Source: Woeseia oceani (GTDB lineage Bacteria > Pseudomonadota > Gammaproteobacteria > Steroidobacterales > Woeseiaceae). From it: a stretch of DNA of 64,000 nucleotides. Location of the stretch: assembly GCF_001677435.1 (NCBI RefSeq), contig NZ_CP016268.1, positions 3,461,001-3,525,000 of the forward strand, given 5' to 3'. Shown here piece after piece: positions 17,075-25,693 of the stretch. Every line of letters begins with the position of its first letter. Position 1 is the stretch's first letter. Below the pieces are notes generated by a model that saw only the letters and a list, made by a program, of their open reading frames with translations, was not told the DNA's origin and made no database searches. The translations under genes and the position numbers were made by a program.

Positions 17075-17269
17075 CTGTCAGTCCTCAGCAGGTTCACAAA
17101 TGACGGCAGGCGCTCGTCGTTGTGAACCCGGGTTTCAGGGATGCCTGGCGACTCCCGGAATTCGACTTGGTGCGGTCAACGTGCCTATGGCCACCTTTCG
17201 GTGTGTCAACGCAACTCAGTCGAAATGGTCAGCCGCCTGCCTGCTCAAACTCGCCGTTTTCCAGTCGCG

Positions 17270-17542
17270 TCAGTGAGCGTACTCAGTGCCGTAACCGTCA
17301 ACGTCGTAATCATCAAAATCAGCAAGTTCCTCACGGAGAAAACGGTTCTCACGAGACATCTCGATCAACCGCCACACCGGAACATTGCCACCCGGAACGT
17401 CATCCTTTTCGGGGATCGTTTCATCTACTTCTACATCGAGCGCTTCATCGAACTCAAAGTCGTCATCGCTCATCACAGTTTCCATCTCCGTATCGTCCCC
17501 GTACCAGTCTGTGTCTGCCTGAATTTCAGGTTCTTGCGCCAT
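17270..17542 (-). CDS. Small acidic protein of unknown function (90 aa)
   Basis: Starts at ATG 17542 with an excellent ribosome site, GAGAGGAG, 6 bases upstream. The protein is very rich in Asp and Glu (DDDFEFDEALDVEVDETIPE) and ends with a more structured stretch (VWRLIEMSRENRFLREELAD, then FDDYDVDGYG). That end resembles small proteobacterial proteins of the PA3496 type, but the match is a guess. No signal peptide. It lies just upstream of the small basic gene on the same strand. Confidence 0.7.
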   Translation of the reverse strand: MAQEPEIQADTDWYGDDTEMETVMSDDDFEFDEALDVEVDETIPEKDDVPGGNVPVWRLIEMSRENRFLREELADFDDYDVDGYGTEYAH

Positions 17543-17645
17543 GTTATTCTCCTCTCGGAGAGTCACTTTGAGGTGAAGATAATCGTATTTACTTTTATGT
17601 CAAGGTATTTTCTTCAGTTTTTTTGGACGACGGTAAGCTATTGAA

Positions 17646-18137
17646 ATGAAAAAAGATATGGTCGACGATTTACTGCAACAATGGGCCAATGAGCGACCAG
17701 GCCTGGACGCTTCCGCACTTGGTGTCGTGGTCCGGATCCAGCTGCTCGGCAAACTGCTTGGCAGCCGCGCCAACCTCGCCCTCAAACAACACGACCTCAA
17801 ACACTGGGAGTACGACGTGCTGTCCGTCTTGCGCCGGCAGGGCGAGCCGTTCGCGATGCCCGCCACCGACATTGCCCGCGCCGCGCAGCTGACGAGCGGC
17901 GCCATGACTACCCGTATCGACGGCCTGGAACAACGCAAGCTGGTGCGTCGCAAGCAAAGCAAGAACGACGGGCGTTCGGTCATAGTCAAGTTGAGTGCTA
18001 AAGGCCGCCGCCTCATCGACCGCGCCATGCAAACCCGCTTTGACGATGCGCTTACCGTCATGCAGAACTTCAAACCGAAAGAACAACACAAACTGGCAGA
18101 GCAGCTCCGGAGTTTACTGCTGGACCATCAGGACTAG
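17646..18137 (+). CDS. MarR family transcriptional regulator
   Basis: 163 residues, normal for MarR. The winged-helix core spans about residues 48-120: LKHWEYDVLSVLRRQGEPFA, then DIARAAQLTSGAMTTRIDGL (recognition helix), then the wing KNDGRSVIVKLSAKGRRLID. N- and C-terminal helices form the dimer part. It is divergent from the two small minus-strand genes and convergent with the epimerase-like gene at 18148-19074, whose stop is 10 bases away. Effector and targets unknown. Confidence 0.92.
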   Translation: MKKDMVDDLLQQWANERPGLDASALGVVVRIQLLGKLLGSRANLALKQHDLKHWEYDVLSVLRRQGEPFAMPATDIARAAQLTSGAMTTRIDGLEQRKLVRRKQSKNDGRSVIVKLSAKGRRLIDRAMQTRFDDALTVMQNFKPKEQHKLAEQLRSLLLDHQD

Positions 18138-18147
18138 CCGGCAGTCG

Positions 18148-19074
18148 CTACGCCGACCGTTGCAGGTAGGCCAGTTCATCGGCCTGCATCGCACGCGCCG
18201 AAATTCCGAACATCTCGAATGCCTGGAACGACTCGACAACATTGCCTTGCAGCAGCATGTCCAGCTGATCACGGGTAATCGGAAACCAGGAAAAGCGGTC
18301 GAGCAGCACACAGGCAAGACGAACGAAAATCGCCGGTACCGGCAGCAACAGCTTGCGCTTGCCGCTCGCCTTGGCGATGCGCCTCAGTATCTCCGGCCAG
18401 GCAAGCGTCTCCTTGCCGCCGAGCGGCAAAGTCAGGCCAATGCTCGCCGGGCTTTGCAACGACGCAACGAAAGCGCTGGCGACATCCTTGACATGCACGG
18501 GTGACAAACTGAAACCGCCGCGCGCCGGCGATAAACCGCGAAAGAAAACCGGTACCGGCAGCGGCGGCCTGATCATCTGGTCACGTAGCTGGGTACAAAA
18601 TTCCATGCAGCCGCGTGGGTCGCCGAAGATCACAGAAGGACGAAATACCGTACCCGGCAGGCCACTCTCGGCGAGGTACTGTTCCGCTGCAAACTTGCTG
18701 CGTTGATACGCCGTACCTTCGCTGCTGGCGCCGTTCGCACTCATCAGCACAAAGCGTTGCACACCTTGTTCAATGGCAACATCAATGCAGATACGCGCAC
18801 CGGTATTCTGCAGCCCATCAAATGTAATGCCGGCGGAAGGTTGTTCACGCAATATGCCAACCAGATAGATGACAGCATCGCAATCACGCATACAGGCCGC
18901 GAGTGCAGCGCGGTCAGCAAGGGTTCCGGCAACCACGAGGCATTTCGCCGCCTCACGCAAGCGATGTTCGCTGCCCGGACGAACGAGAACCACGGGCTGG
19001 TGGCCAGCGGCCAACAGTTCATCAATGATGTAACTGCCAACAAAACCCGTGCCACCAATCAGTGCTACGCGCAT
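18148..19074 (-). CDS. NAD(P)-binding epimerase-like protein (NDUFA9/complex I-type SDR)
   Basis: Atypical short-chain dehydrogenase/NmrA-type fold. Dinucleotide motif GGTGFVGSYI at residues 7-16, then VIYLVGILREQP and RFVLMSANGASSEGTAYQRS, with a modified active-site YxxxK (YQRSK). Family members act as sugar epimerases, quinone-related reductases or complex I assembly partners. A near-perfect ribosome site TAAGGAG precedes the ATG. It is the last gene of a ten-gene minus-strand run, 25 bases after the cupredoxin gene. Confidence 0.88.
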   Translation of the reverse strand: MRVALIGGTGFVGSYIIDELLAAGHQPVVLVRPGSEHRLREAAKCLVVAGTLADRAALAACMRDCDAVIYLVGILREQPSAGITFDGLQNTGARICIDVAIEQGVQRFVLMSANGASSEGTAYQRSKFAAEQYLAESGLPGTVFRPSVIFGDPRGCMEFCTQLRDQMIRPPLPVPVFFRGLSPARGGFSLSPVHVKDVASAFVASLQSPASIGLTLPLGGKETLAWPEILRRIAKASGKRKLLLPVPAIFVRLACVLLDRFSWFPITRDQLDMLLQGNVVESFQAFEMFGISARAMQADELAYLQRSA

Positions 19075-19098
19075 CTGCTCAACTCCTTACAAGCCCGT

Positions 19099-19761
19099 TC
19101 ACGCTCGCCGCTTTCGGCACACGATTGTGATGCTGAATGCCAGCGCCGCGACCAGCAGAAAAGTCATCGCCACTTTTTGTGGCAGATAAGAAGAACGACG
19201 GAACGCATCGGTGATACCGGTCACAGCCCACAGATCACCGCCACCTTTGCCGACCACGAGCTGACCGCGCATGCCTTTCTCCATGTGCTGGGCCATGTCG
19301 CAATGAATCAGGTAGTTCCTGTCTTCCGCCGGAACAATGAAAGTACCGCTCTGCCGCTCGCCACCCATCGCCTCGATGTGAAACATCCCCGCCGGATAGA
19401 GGTACTTGGGCAGTCCATGCACCATCCATTGGTGACGGGTCTCATCCTCGTTGACGAAGTCGATGGTGACGCGCGCACAGGGCTCGACCTTAACCTCGTG
19501 CTGGCTCATGCCGTAGATGATGCCCGGTCGATCATTCGCGTAAGTCCGGCCCGCATGAATCTCAAAGTGCTGCTCGCGGCTGATCGCGTCACAGCCGTTT
19601 GGCAAACGGTCCCGGTTTTCATTCATGACCACGCCGCTACGGGTAACGCTCATACCACTGTGCTCGCCGTGCCCGGCATGGCCCTCGTGTTGCGCTCTGG
19701 CAAGATTGCTGACGCCGGTAACGACCAGCAATAGCAGCACCCGGTTGCGCACCCTGATCAC
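19099..19761 (-). CDS. Membrane-anchored cupredoxin-domain protein
   Basis: Starts at GTG 19761, sharing GTGA with the stop of the upstream multicopper oxidase (4-bp overlap), so translation is probably coupled. A signal peptide (RNRVLLLLVVTGVSNLARAQ) is followed by a metal-rich HEGHAGHGEHSGM segment and then a cupredoxin domain with likely type-1 copper ligands: His in TRHQWMVHG, Cys-His-Met in LIHCDMAQHMEKGM. A C-terminal helix (VAMTFLLVAALAFSITIV) and CRKRRA tail anchor it in the inner membrane. Likely an electron-transfer partner of the oxidase (inference). Confidence 0.85.
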   Translation of the reverse strand: MIRVRNRVLLLLVVTGVSNLARAQHEGHAGHGEHSGMSVTRSGVVMNENRDRLPNGCDAISREQHFEIHAGRTYANDRPGIIYGMSQHEVKVEPCARVTIDFVNEDETRHQWMVHGLPKYLYPAGMFHIEAMGGERQSGTFIVPAEDRNYLIHCDMAQHMEKGMRGQLVVGKGGGDLWAVTGITDAFRRSSYLPQKVAMTFLLVAALAFSITIVCRKRRA

Positions 19762-21422
19762 CGGCGGCGCAAGGCGCCGAAGGCAACGGCCAGCAATGCA
19801 CCGCTGCACAGCGCGAGTATCAAGAGACGCACAAACAGACGCCAGTCTTTGCCAGCCTCACCCAACAGACCTGGCGCATAACTGCTCCATACCGGTACTT
19901 CGCGCCGGTAGTATTCCGCCGTGAAGTAATTGTCCCATGACACGCCCTGGGTCTTCGGCCAGCCATCCGCACGCAGATAGTCTTCGTAAACGATCGCGCT
20001 GATGTTGCCGCCCGGCCCGATACCGTCATTGGTCACCCCGTTATTCTGATGATCATGGAATGGCCAGATACCGCGGCCATAGGCGTGCAGCCCATCATTG
20101 ACAAAGCTGAGTGCCAGATCGACCCGCTGCGCGGTTGCCAGCCAGACCACGTCCTGCAGCGCCAGACTTTGCTCCGGCAACGGCACACCGTCGCGGTGCG
20201 TCACCATGAACTTGTGGCCGTGGGTGTGCAACGCAATACCTTTGGCACCTCCATTGACGACCCGCAAACGCACCGTTTCATCCGTATCGGCGACGATCAG
20301 GGACTCGCGGAACGTGTACGGAAACGAACGTCCATTCAATGTGAAATAGTCCGTCGTGGCGTCCGTAATATCATAGTCGCGATGCATGGACTGCGTAACC
20401 AGCCGCGGGTCATTGTCGTGCTGAATACGTTCGCTTAACTGCTGGTCCAGATCCATGTAATGCAGGTCGTATTCCTGCGAGAATTTTTCCCGCGTTGCCT
20501 GCGAAGGCGCGCGCACCAAGCCGGCACCGATGTTCATCGTCTGCAGCCAGTTGTTCGGCCGGTTTTCTTCAACGACGAACAAGCCCTGCAGCCCCATCAT
20601 TACGTGCACGTGTGCCTGCACATGGCAATGGTAGTACATGGTTCCGGCCACCCGTGGCGTAAGTTCGTAACTCCGCGCATTGCCCGGCATGACCGGCATT
20701 TCACTCGTCGTGGGTACGCCGTCGTTGCCCTGTCCGCTGGCAGTTACGAAGCCGTGGTCGGCACCGTGCAAGTGCAGGGTATGCGGCATGTAGTGGCTGT
20801 TCTCCAGCGTTACGGTGACCACATCGCCCTGCTCAACCCGGATAGCCGGCGAAGGCAGTCGCAGGGAAAAGCGGGCCTGCTGTGACTCAAAGTTCTCAAC
20901 CGCCATGCCGACAAACTTGGGCGTGAACACCCACATTCCCGGTTCAATGCCTGGCGCGATCGCGTAGCGGGTGACCTTGCTTTTGTCGATGGGCGACGAA
21001 CCGTTCAGCTCGGCAACTTCGAGGCGTATATGAATTTCATCCGGATCACCGTCACCATCGAGGTCACGGCCCTTCTCGACCGCATCGGCGGTCAGGCCGC
21101 TCGCCAGCAGCGTTGCCTCGCTCACGTTGTTCGTGCCTTTGACAAAGGCAGCCACTGTGTACGGATTGTCCGCAACACAGGGTTTCGATTCGGCAATCTC
21201 GACGCCGTCGATGAGTTGCGCATCGCGCCAGCCGGATGGGTCAGGCGGACAATAGACTTCAGGGCTCAGCTGCGCTGCCGGTTTCGTCGCCGGCAAGGGT
21301 CGGTAACTGTCAGCGCCGAACCACGAAGTCAGCGTCAGGCGCACACTCTCCGGATAAAATTGCGGCGGCCACGCGAGCAATGCAATAACGACGATCAACA
21401 ACCACGGGCCGTGCTTGCGCAT
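19758..21422 (-). CDS. Two-domain multicopper oxidase, membrane-anchored
   Basis: 554 residues, ATG at 21422, five bases after the stop of the preceding gene. N-terminal signal/anchor LLIVVIALLAW. All four HxH motifs for the trinuclear copper site are present: HLH (217-219), HCH (265-267), HTH (399-401) and HDH (456-458). The type-1 Cys-His-Met set lies in HCHVQAHVHVMMG, in the first cupredoxin domain rather than the last. Residues 120-130 (DLDGDGDPDE) form an EF-hand-like calcium loop. A C-terminal helix (LLILALCSGALLAVAFGAL) and RRR tail anchor it. Substrate not determined; metal or phenol oxidation are family possibilities. Confidence 0.9.
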   Translation of the reverse strand: MRKHGPWLLIVVIALLAWPPQFYPESVRLTLTSWFGADSYRPLPATKPAAQLSPEVYCPPDPSGWRDAQLIDGVEIAESKPCVADNPYTVAAFVKGTNNVSEATLLASGLTADAVEKGRDLDGDGDPDEIHIRLEVAELNGSSPIDKSKVTRYAIAPGIEPGMWVFTPKFVGMAVENFESQQARFSLRLPSPAIRVEQGDVVTVTLENSHYMPHTLHLHGADHGFVTASGQGNDGVPTTSEMPVMPGNARSYELTPRVAGTMYYHCHVQAHVHVMMGLQGLFVVEENRPNNWLQTMNIGAGLVRAPSQATREKFSQEYDLHYMDLDQQLSERIQHDNDPRLVTQSMHRDYDITDATTDYFTLNGRSFPYTFRESLIVADTDETVRLRVVNGGAKGIALHTHGHKFMVTHRDGVPLPEQSLALQDVVWLATAQRVDLALSFVNDGLHAYGRGIWPFHDHQNNGVTNDGIGPGGNISAIVYEDYLRADGWPKTQGVSWDNYFTAEYYRREVPVWSSYAPGLLGEAGKDWRLFVRLLILALCSGALLAVAFGALRRR

Positions 21423-21427
21423 TCTGC

Positions 21428-22009
21428 TCACTCCGTACTTGTCCGATTGGCGCCACCGATGTTCTTCATCCTGAACAGAAACCCGCCGGCCAGCAACAGC
21501 GCCACCAAAAACCCGAGCCAGCCCCACGGCACGCCGCTGGCACCCACCTTGAACGGGAAAACCGCCGTGTAGATATTCGAATTACTGGGGTGACCCGCTG
21601 TGACGATACCGATGTATTCACCACGCTCGGCGAACACATGCTCGACCAGCAAGGTACCGTTGGATTTAACCGCCGGTGGCGCGTAGAAAACAGTTGCGGC
21701 GTCCAGGTTGCCAAGCGCATCGATGTCGTTTTCGCGCGCGAACTCCCCTTTGCCGGTCACGTTGCGGATGATGCGAAAATCAACCGGCACGTCTTTCAAG
21801 CTGCGGTGCAGGTAGTCGAGAACGAATACGGCCTTGCCGGCGACCGGCAGGTCTTCGCAAAACTCGGTATCGCCTTTGGCATCTGGTTGATACGCGGTGA
21901 AATGCGCGTCGTAAAAGCCGATATTGATAATGCAGGTGTCGTTGCTGAGCACGACCCCACCGCCCGCCCGGGCGCTGCCTGCCAGGACGAGCCACAACAC
22001 AGTCATCGC
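21428..22009 (-). CDS. Exported, C-terminally anchored protein of unknown function
   Basis: The conservative start is ATG 22009; the frame is open upstream, and a rare start such as CTG before QSLAAAM would give a full-length signal peptide ending in GSARA. The periplasmic domain has Cys residues at TCIINIGFYDAHF and DTEFCEDLP, possibly a disulfide, and a beta-rich pattern (TLLVEHVFAERGEYIGIVTA) like small immunoglobulin or cupredoxin-like folds. A C-terminal helix (WGWLGFLVALLLAGGFLF) anchors it. It sits 5 bases upstream of the multicopper oxidase in the same operon. Family not recognised. Confidence 0.7.
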   Translation of the reverse strand, partial: AMTVLWLVLAGSARAGGGVVLSNDTCIINIGFYDAHFTAYQPDAKGDTEFCEDLPVAGKAVFVLDYLHRSLKDVPVDFRIIRNVTGKGEFARENDIDALGNLDAATVFYAPPAVKSNGTLLVEHVFAERGEYIGIVTAGHPSNSNIYTAVFPFKVGASGVPWGWLGFLVALLLAGGFLFRMKNIGGANRTSTE

Positions 22010-22061
22010 TGCAGCCAGCGACTGTCGCAGGCGATGCCTGCGTGCGCAAGCGGTGAAAGGC

Positions 22062-23522
22062 TCAGGCGCTGGCGGTATCCGGCTCGCCGTCAAGGCGGGT
22101 GATCGTGAAGCCCGTGTAGCCATAGATAATAGACACCAGCGGGTTAATAAGATTGAAGAAGGCGAACGGCAAATAAGCCAGCGTCGCGACGCCCAGCGTT
22201 GCCGCCATGTAGGCACCGCAGGTATTCCACGGTACCAGCGGCGAGGTCAACGTGCCGGAGTCTTCAACAACGCGGGACAGGTTCACGGGGTCCAGATTGC
22301 GCCGTTCGAACTCGGCTTTGAACATTTTCCCAGGCAGCACAATGGCAATGTACTGATCCGCCGCGATGATGTTGATACCGATGCAGCTGAACACGACAGT
22401 CATGATCAGGGAACCGGTCGACTTCGCGGCGCGCAACGCCGATTCAATCAGGCGTTCCAGCATACGGGCGTGCTCGAGTACCGCCCCGTAGGATAAAGCC
22501 GTAAGGATCAGCCATATTGTAACGAGCATGCCGCTCATGCCGCCGCGTGACAGCAAGTCATCAACCTCGGTGACGCCGGTCGTCGACACATAACCATCCG
22601 AGAGCGCCAGCCACACGCCTTTGGTCAGCGCGAGCCCCACCGGCAAATCAGGCGAGGCTGCGAAATCCAGTACCACCTGTGGTTGCATCACTATGGCGAC
22701 GAACCCACCCAACAATGCACCAAACAGAATCGTCGGCAACGGCGGTACTTTTTTGTAGGCCATATAGAAAACAACGGCCAGTGGAATCAGTGCCAGTGGC
22801 GTGATATTGAACGCGCTATCCAGCGTCGTCATCAGGTCTTGCAGGGCTGTATTCTCCGCCGGCACGTCAGCCATCAGACCAATCACTGAAAAAGTGATCA
22901 GCGCCATAATGATTGACGGCCCGGTTGTCCATGCCATGTGTCGAATGTGCGTGAACAGGTCTGTCTCAACCACCGCGGGCGCCAGGTTGGTGGTATCGGA
23001 AAGCGGCGACATCTTGTCGCCGAAATACGCGCCCGACACAATGGCGCCGGCGGTAATTGCGGGCGACAAGCCAAGTCCCAGTGCCACTCCCACCAGCGCA
23101 ACGCCGAGTGTGCCCGCCACTGTCCATGAGCTGCCGGTGGCCAATGCCGCGATAGCACAAATCAACAAGCTCGCTGCGTAAAACCATTGCGGACTCAATA
23201 ATTCCAGTCCGTAATAAATCAGTGATGGAACTGTTCCGGCCATCAGCCAGGTACCGATCAAGCCACCGACTGACAAAAGAATCAGAATAGCGCCCATCGC
23301 GGTACTGATCCCTGCAACGATGGCTTTGAGTAACTCTGGCCAGGTATGACCATTGCGCATCGCAACGATCGCGGCAATCGCGGCGCCCAGGGTCAAAACG
23401 ATTTGATTCGGTCCGCTCGACGAATCAGAACCAAACAGGTAGACAGACAGCGCCAGCATCAGGATCAACGATATGACGGGAATCAGTGCGTCGACCATCG
23501 TCGGCATTTTGGGTTGGCTCAT
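22062..23522 (-). CDS. NhaC-family Na+/H+ antiporter (first of three)
   Basis: 486 residues, about 11-12 helices. Family motifs: ALATGSSWTVAGTLGVALVG, AYFGDKMSPLSDTTNLAPAV (the signature GDxxSPxSDTT) and a mirrored repeat near the C-terminus (DSGTLTSPLVPWNTCGAYMA). Closest in pattern to NhaC/MleN proteins, which exchange Na+ and H+ and, in some members, organic acids. It lies between an M28 peptidase gene and the copper-protein genes on the same strand. Confidence 0.92.
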   Translation of the reverse strand: MSQPKMPTMVDALIPVISLILMLALSVYLFGSDSSSGPNQIVLTLGAAIAAIVAMRNGHTWPELLKAIVAGISTAMGAILILLSVGGLIGTWLMAGTVPSLIYYGLELLSPQWFYAASLLICAIAALATGSSWTVAGTLGVALVGVALGLGLSPAITAGAIVSGAYFGDKMSPLSDTTNLAPAVVETDLFTHIRHMAWTTGPSIIMALITFSVIGLMADVPAENTALQDLMTTLDSAFNITPLALIPLAVVFYMAYKKVPPLPTILFGALLGGFVAIVMQPQVVLDFAASPDLPVGLALTKGVWLALSDGYVSTTGVTEVDDLLSRGGMSGMLVTIWLILTALSYGAVLEHARMLERLIESALRAAKSTGSLIMTVVFSCIGINIIAADQYIAIVLPGKMFKAEFERRNLDPVNLSRVVEDSGTLTSPLVPWNTCGAYMAATLGVATLAYLPFAFFNLINPLVSIIYGYTGFTITRLDGEPDTASA

Positions 23523-23604
23523 AAGTTCTCGGACCTTTTCGTCTAGTCGTACTGTTCGGGTTGTTTACCGGAATGCCGTGCCGTCGACGCACACATTAAA
23601 TTTA

Positions 23605-24978
23605 TCAATCACCAAATGATCCGGGGCTGCCGGGAAATACCACCGGTGACTCGGAACCGTCTTTGGCAACACTGGCAACACCAAAGAAGTAATTGTCGAT
23701 AACGGTATTTTCTAGCGTGTAGCTGTCCACAAGGCCGACGTAGCGGCTGCGTGTCCACTGCGCATCCGTAGTAAGACGCCAATAGACTTTATAGCCAGCC
23801 AGATTCTGCGCCGCCATGCCCTCCGGCAGCGTCCAACTCAGGGTTGTGTGTGGCTGCACGGCACCGGCTATGGTTACCTCACTGGGGAACGGTGGAGCCG
23901 CCGCCAGACCGGCAAGAGACACCGCATTTAATGCGGTCAATTTGCGTGCGTAATCGAAATTGACGCCGTCAATAACGTCGCCATACCGTATACCGTCCTC
24001 CGTGCGCAAATCCTGATGCTGACGGTGATAGTGCTCATGCGTCTCCATGATACGCACACCTGGCATGCCCGCTTCGTTGAACGGCCGGTGATGACCGCCG
24101 CGTGCAAAGCGATCCAGACGGTAGATCATCATGACATCGAGATTTTCGATGTAATCGTCAGCCATGCGATCGATGTAACGTGCGAGATTGCGTGACGCTG
24201 AGTCAACTTCACCGCCGCGGGAACGGCGTTCAGCCGCTTCGTCGGCCGTTTCTGTATAACGGGTTCCCTCAGAAAACACGCGCGCTGTCGCATTGTCGAT
24301 CACGCCATCGATGCCTTCGATATTGCCGATCATGTCGTTGTTCAGTACGGCTTTGATACGCCAGCCGTTACGCAATGCGTACGCCGCCAGTATGCGGCCA
24401 CCGAACAGGCCCTGCTCTTCGCCAGACAGTGCCGCGTAGACAATACTGCCGGCAAATTCGTGCTTTGACAGGACACGCGCGGCTTCAAGCACACCGGCGA
24501 GGCCACTCGCATTGTCGTTGGCGCCCGGTGAGTCATCGGTGAAATTCATGGGATCGCTGATGCGCGAATCAATGTCGCCCGCCATCAGCACCATACGATC
24601 AGGGTCCAGCGTGCCGCGTTGAATAGCGATGACGCTGACTACTTCCACGGGATCAGGAATGCGCGGCGCACCGGATACCGTATCGCCGACGGTGATCACC
24701 TGCAGACAACCGCCACAATCCGCCGAAATTTTCCGGAACTCGCTCTCGACCCAACGTCGTGCAGCCCCGATACCGCGCGTGTCGGACCGGGTATCGGACA
24801 ACGTATGCCGGGTACCGAAGCTGACCAGCTTACGGATGTCCGCTTCGATGCGCTCAGCGGATACGCTGGCCGCTATGGCTGGTCGCACGTCATCAGCCGC
24901 GACGGACAGCACTGGCGCAAGCAGCACCAGCAGCGCCAGTCGGGCCAAAAAGGTAATGCTCTCCGTCTGCTTGCTCAT
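23605..24978 (-). CDS. M28 family zinc aminopeptidase, exported
   Basis: Begins with a signal peptide (LARLALLVLLAPVLSVAADD) and has a strong ribosome site GAGAGGGGGG. The M28 di-zinc core shows Asp in DDSPGANDNASGLAGVLEAA, the catalytic Glu pair in LSGEEQGLFGG, Asp in NNDMIGNIEG and His in ETHEHYHRQHQD. The last 90 residues (TTLSWTLPEGMAAQNLAGYK) look like a fibronectin type III-like domain. About 457 residues. Predicted to trim peptides in the periplasm; the NhaC transporter that follows could import products or ions (inference). Confidence 0.9.
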   Translation of the reverse strand: MSKQTESITFLARLALLVLLAPVLSVAADDVRPAIAASVSAERIEADIRKLVSFGTRHTLSDTRSDTRGIGAARRWVESEFRKISADCGGCLQVITVGDTVSGAPRIPDPVEVVSVIAIQRGTLDPDRMVLMAGDIDSRISDPMNFTDDSPGANDNASGLAGVLEAARVLSKHEFAGSIVYAALSGEEQGLFGGRILAAYALRNGWRIKAVLNNDMIGNIEGIDGVIDNATARVFSEGTRYTETADEAAERRSRGGEVDSASRNLARYIDRMADDYIENLDVMMIYRLDRFARGGHHRPFNEAGMPGVRIMETHEHYHRQHQDLRTEDGIRYGDVIDGVNFDYARKLTALNAVSLAGLAAAPPFPSEVTIAGAVQPHTTLSWTLPEGMAAQNLAGYKVYWRLTTDAQWTRSRYVGLVDSYTLENTVIDNYFFGVASVAKDGSESPVVFPGSPGSFGD

Positions 24979-25022
24979 TGCCCCCCTCTCGTTAGCTCAG
25001 ACGTTGCAGGTTGCCGAGCAGC

Positions 25023-25682
25023 CTACCACGGCAGCCGTTCGCCATTGGCATGCCAGAAACCGCCTGTGGACGACAGCGTCAACTCGTCCATCCGCGCGAT
25101 CAGCCCGGTGGCCGCTTCCTTCGCCGGAATTCCTCTGCCGCCGGTCATGGCCGTAGCCACCAGCCCCGGATGCAATAAAGCAACCGCGATGCCGCTGGGT
25201 TTGAGGTCGTGACTGAGGTTGGTGCCAATCATGTTCACCGCCGCCTTTGACGCGCGATAACCGTAATTGTTGCCGGACTCATTGTCGGCAATGGAGCCGA
25301 CCCGGCTGGACACGATCCCGACCTTGGAACCCGCGCCCAGATTGTTCCGCAAGCCGCGCACGACGCGCAGAGGTCCGAGCGCATTGACCTTGAATTGCTC
25401 CAGAAGCTCGTCAAAATCCAGCGTATCGAAGCTGTCGCCGCGCAGAATGCCGGCATTGTGCAAGAGAATATCGAACGCCATGCCAGTGACCTTGGTGGCG
25501 AGCGTTGCTACATCCCCGGCCTGGCTGACGTCTATGCCATCGACAATCTGCACGCCCAGATTCTCGATTTCGGCACTGACAGTCCGGCATACCGCGACAA
25601 CCTTATCGCCACGTGCCTGATACTGCCTTGCGAGTTCCAGCCCTATACCGCGGTTCGTCCCGGTAATCAGTACGTTGTTCAA
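25023..25682 (-). CDS. Short-chain dehydrogenase/reductase
   Basis: 219 residues. TTG start with GAGGAAGGA upstream. The Rossmann motif TGTNRGIGLELARQY is at residues 8-22, followed by NAG (LLHNAGILRG), the catalytic Ser in GIVSSRVGSI and the Tyr-Lys pair in YGYRASKAAVNM. Classical SDR, C-factor/carbonyl-reductase-like; substrate unknown. The PQQ dehydrogenase gene ends 11 bases upstream, so they are co-transcribed. Confidence 0.92.
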   Translation of the reverse strand: MNNVLITGTNRGIGLELARQYQARGDKVVAVCRTVSAEIENLGVQIVDGIDVSQAGDVATLATKVTGMAFDILLHNAGILRGDSFDTLDFDELLEQFKVNALGPLRVVRGLRNNLGAGSKVGIVSSRVGSIADNESGNNYGYRASKAAVNMIGTNLSHDLKPSGIAVALLHPGLVATAMTGGRGIPAKEAATGLIARMDELTLSSTGGFWHANGERLPW

Positions 25683-25693
25683 ACAGTCCTTCC

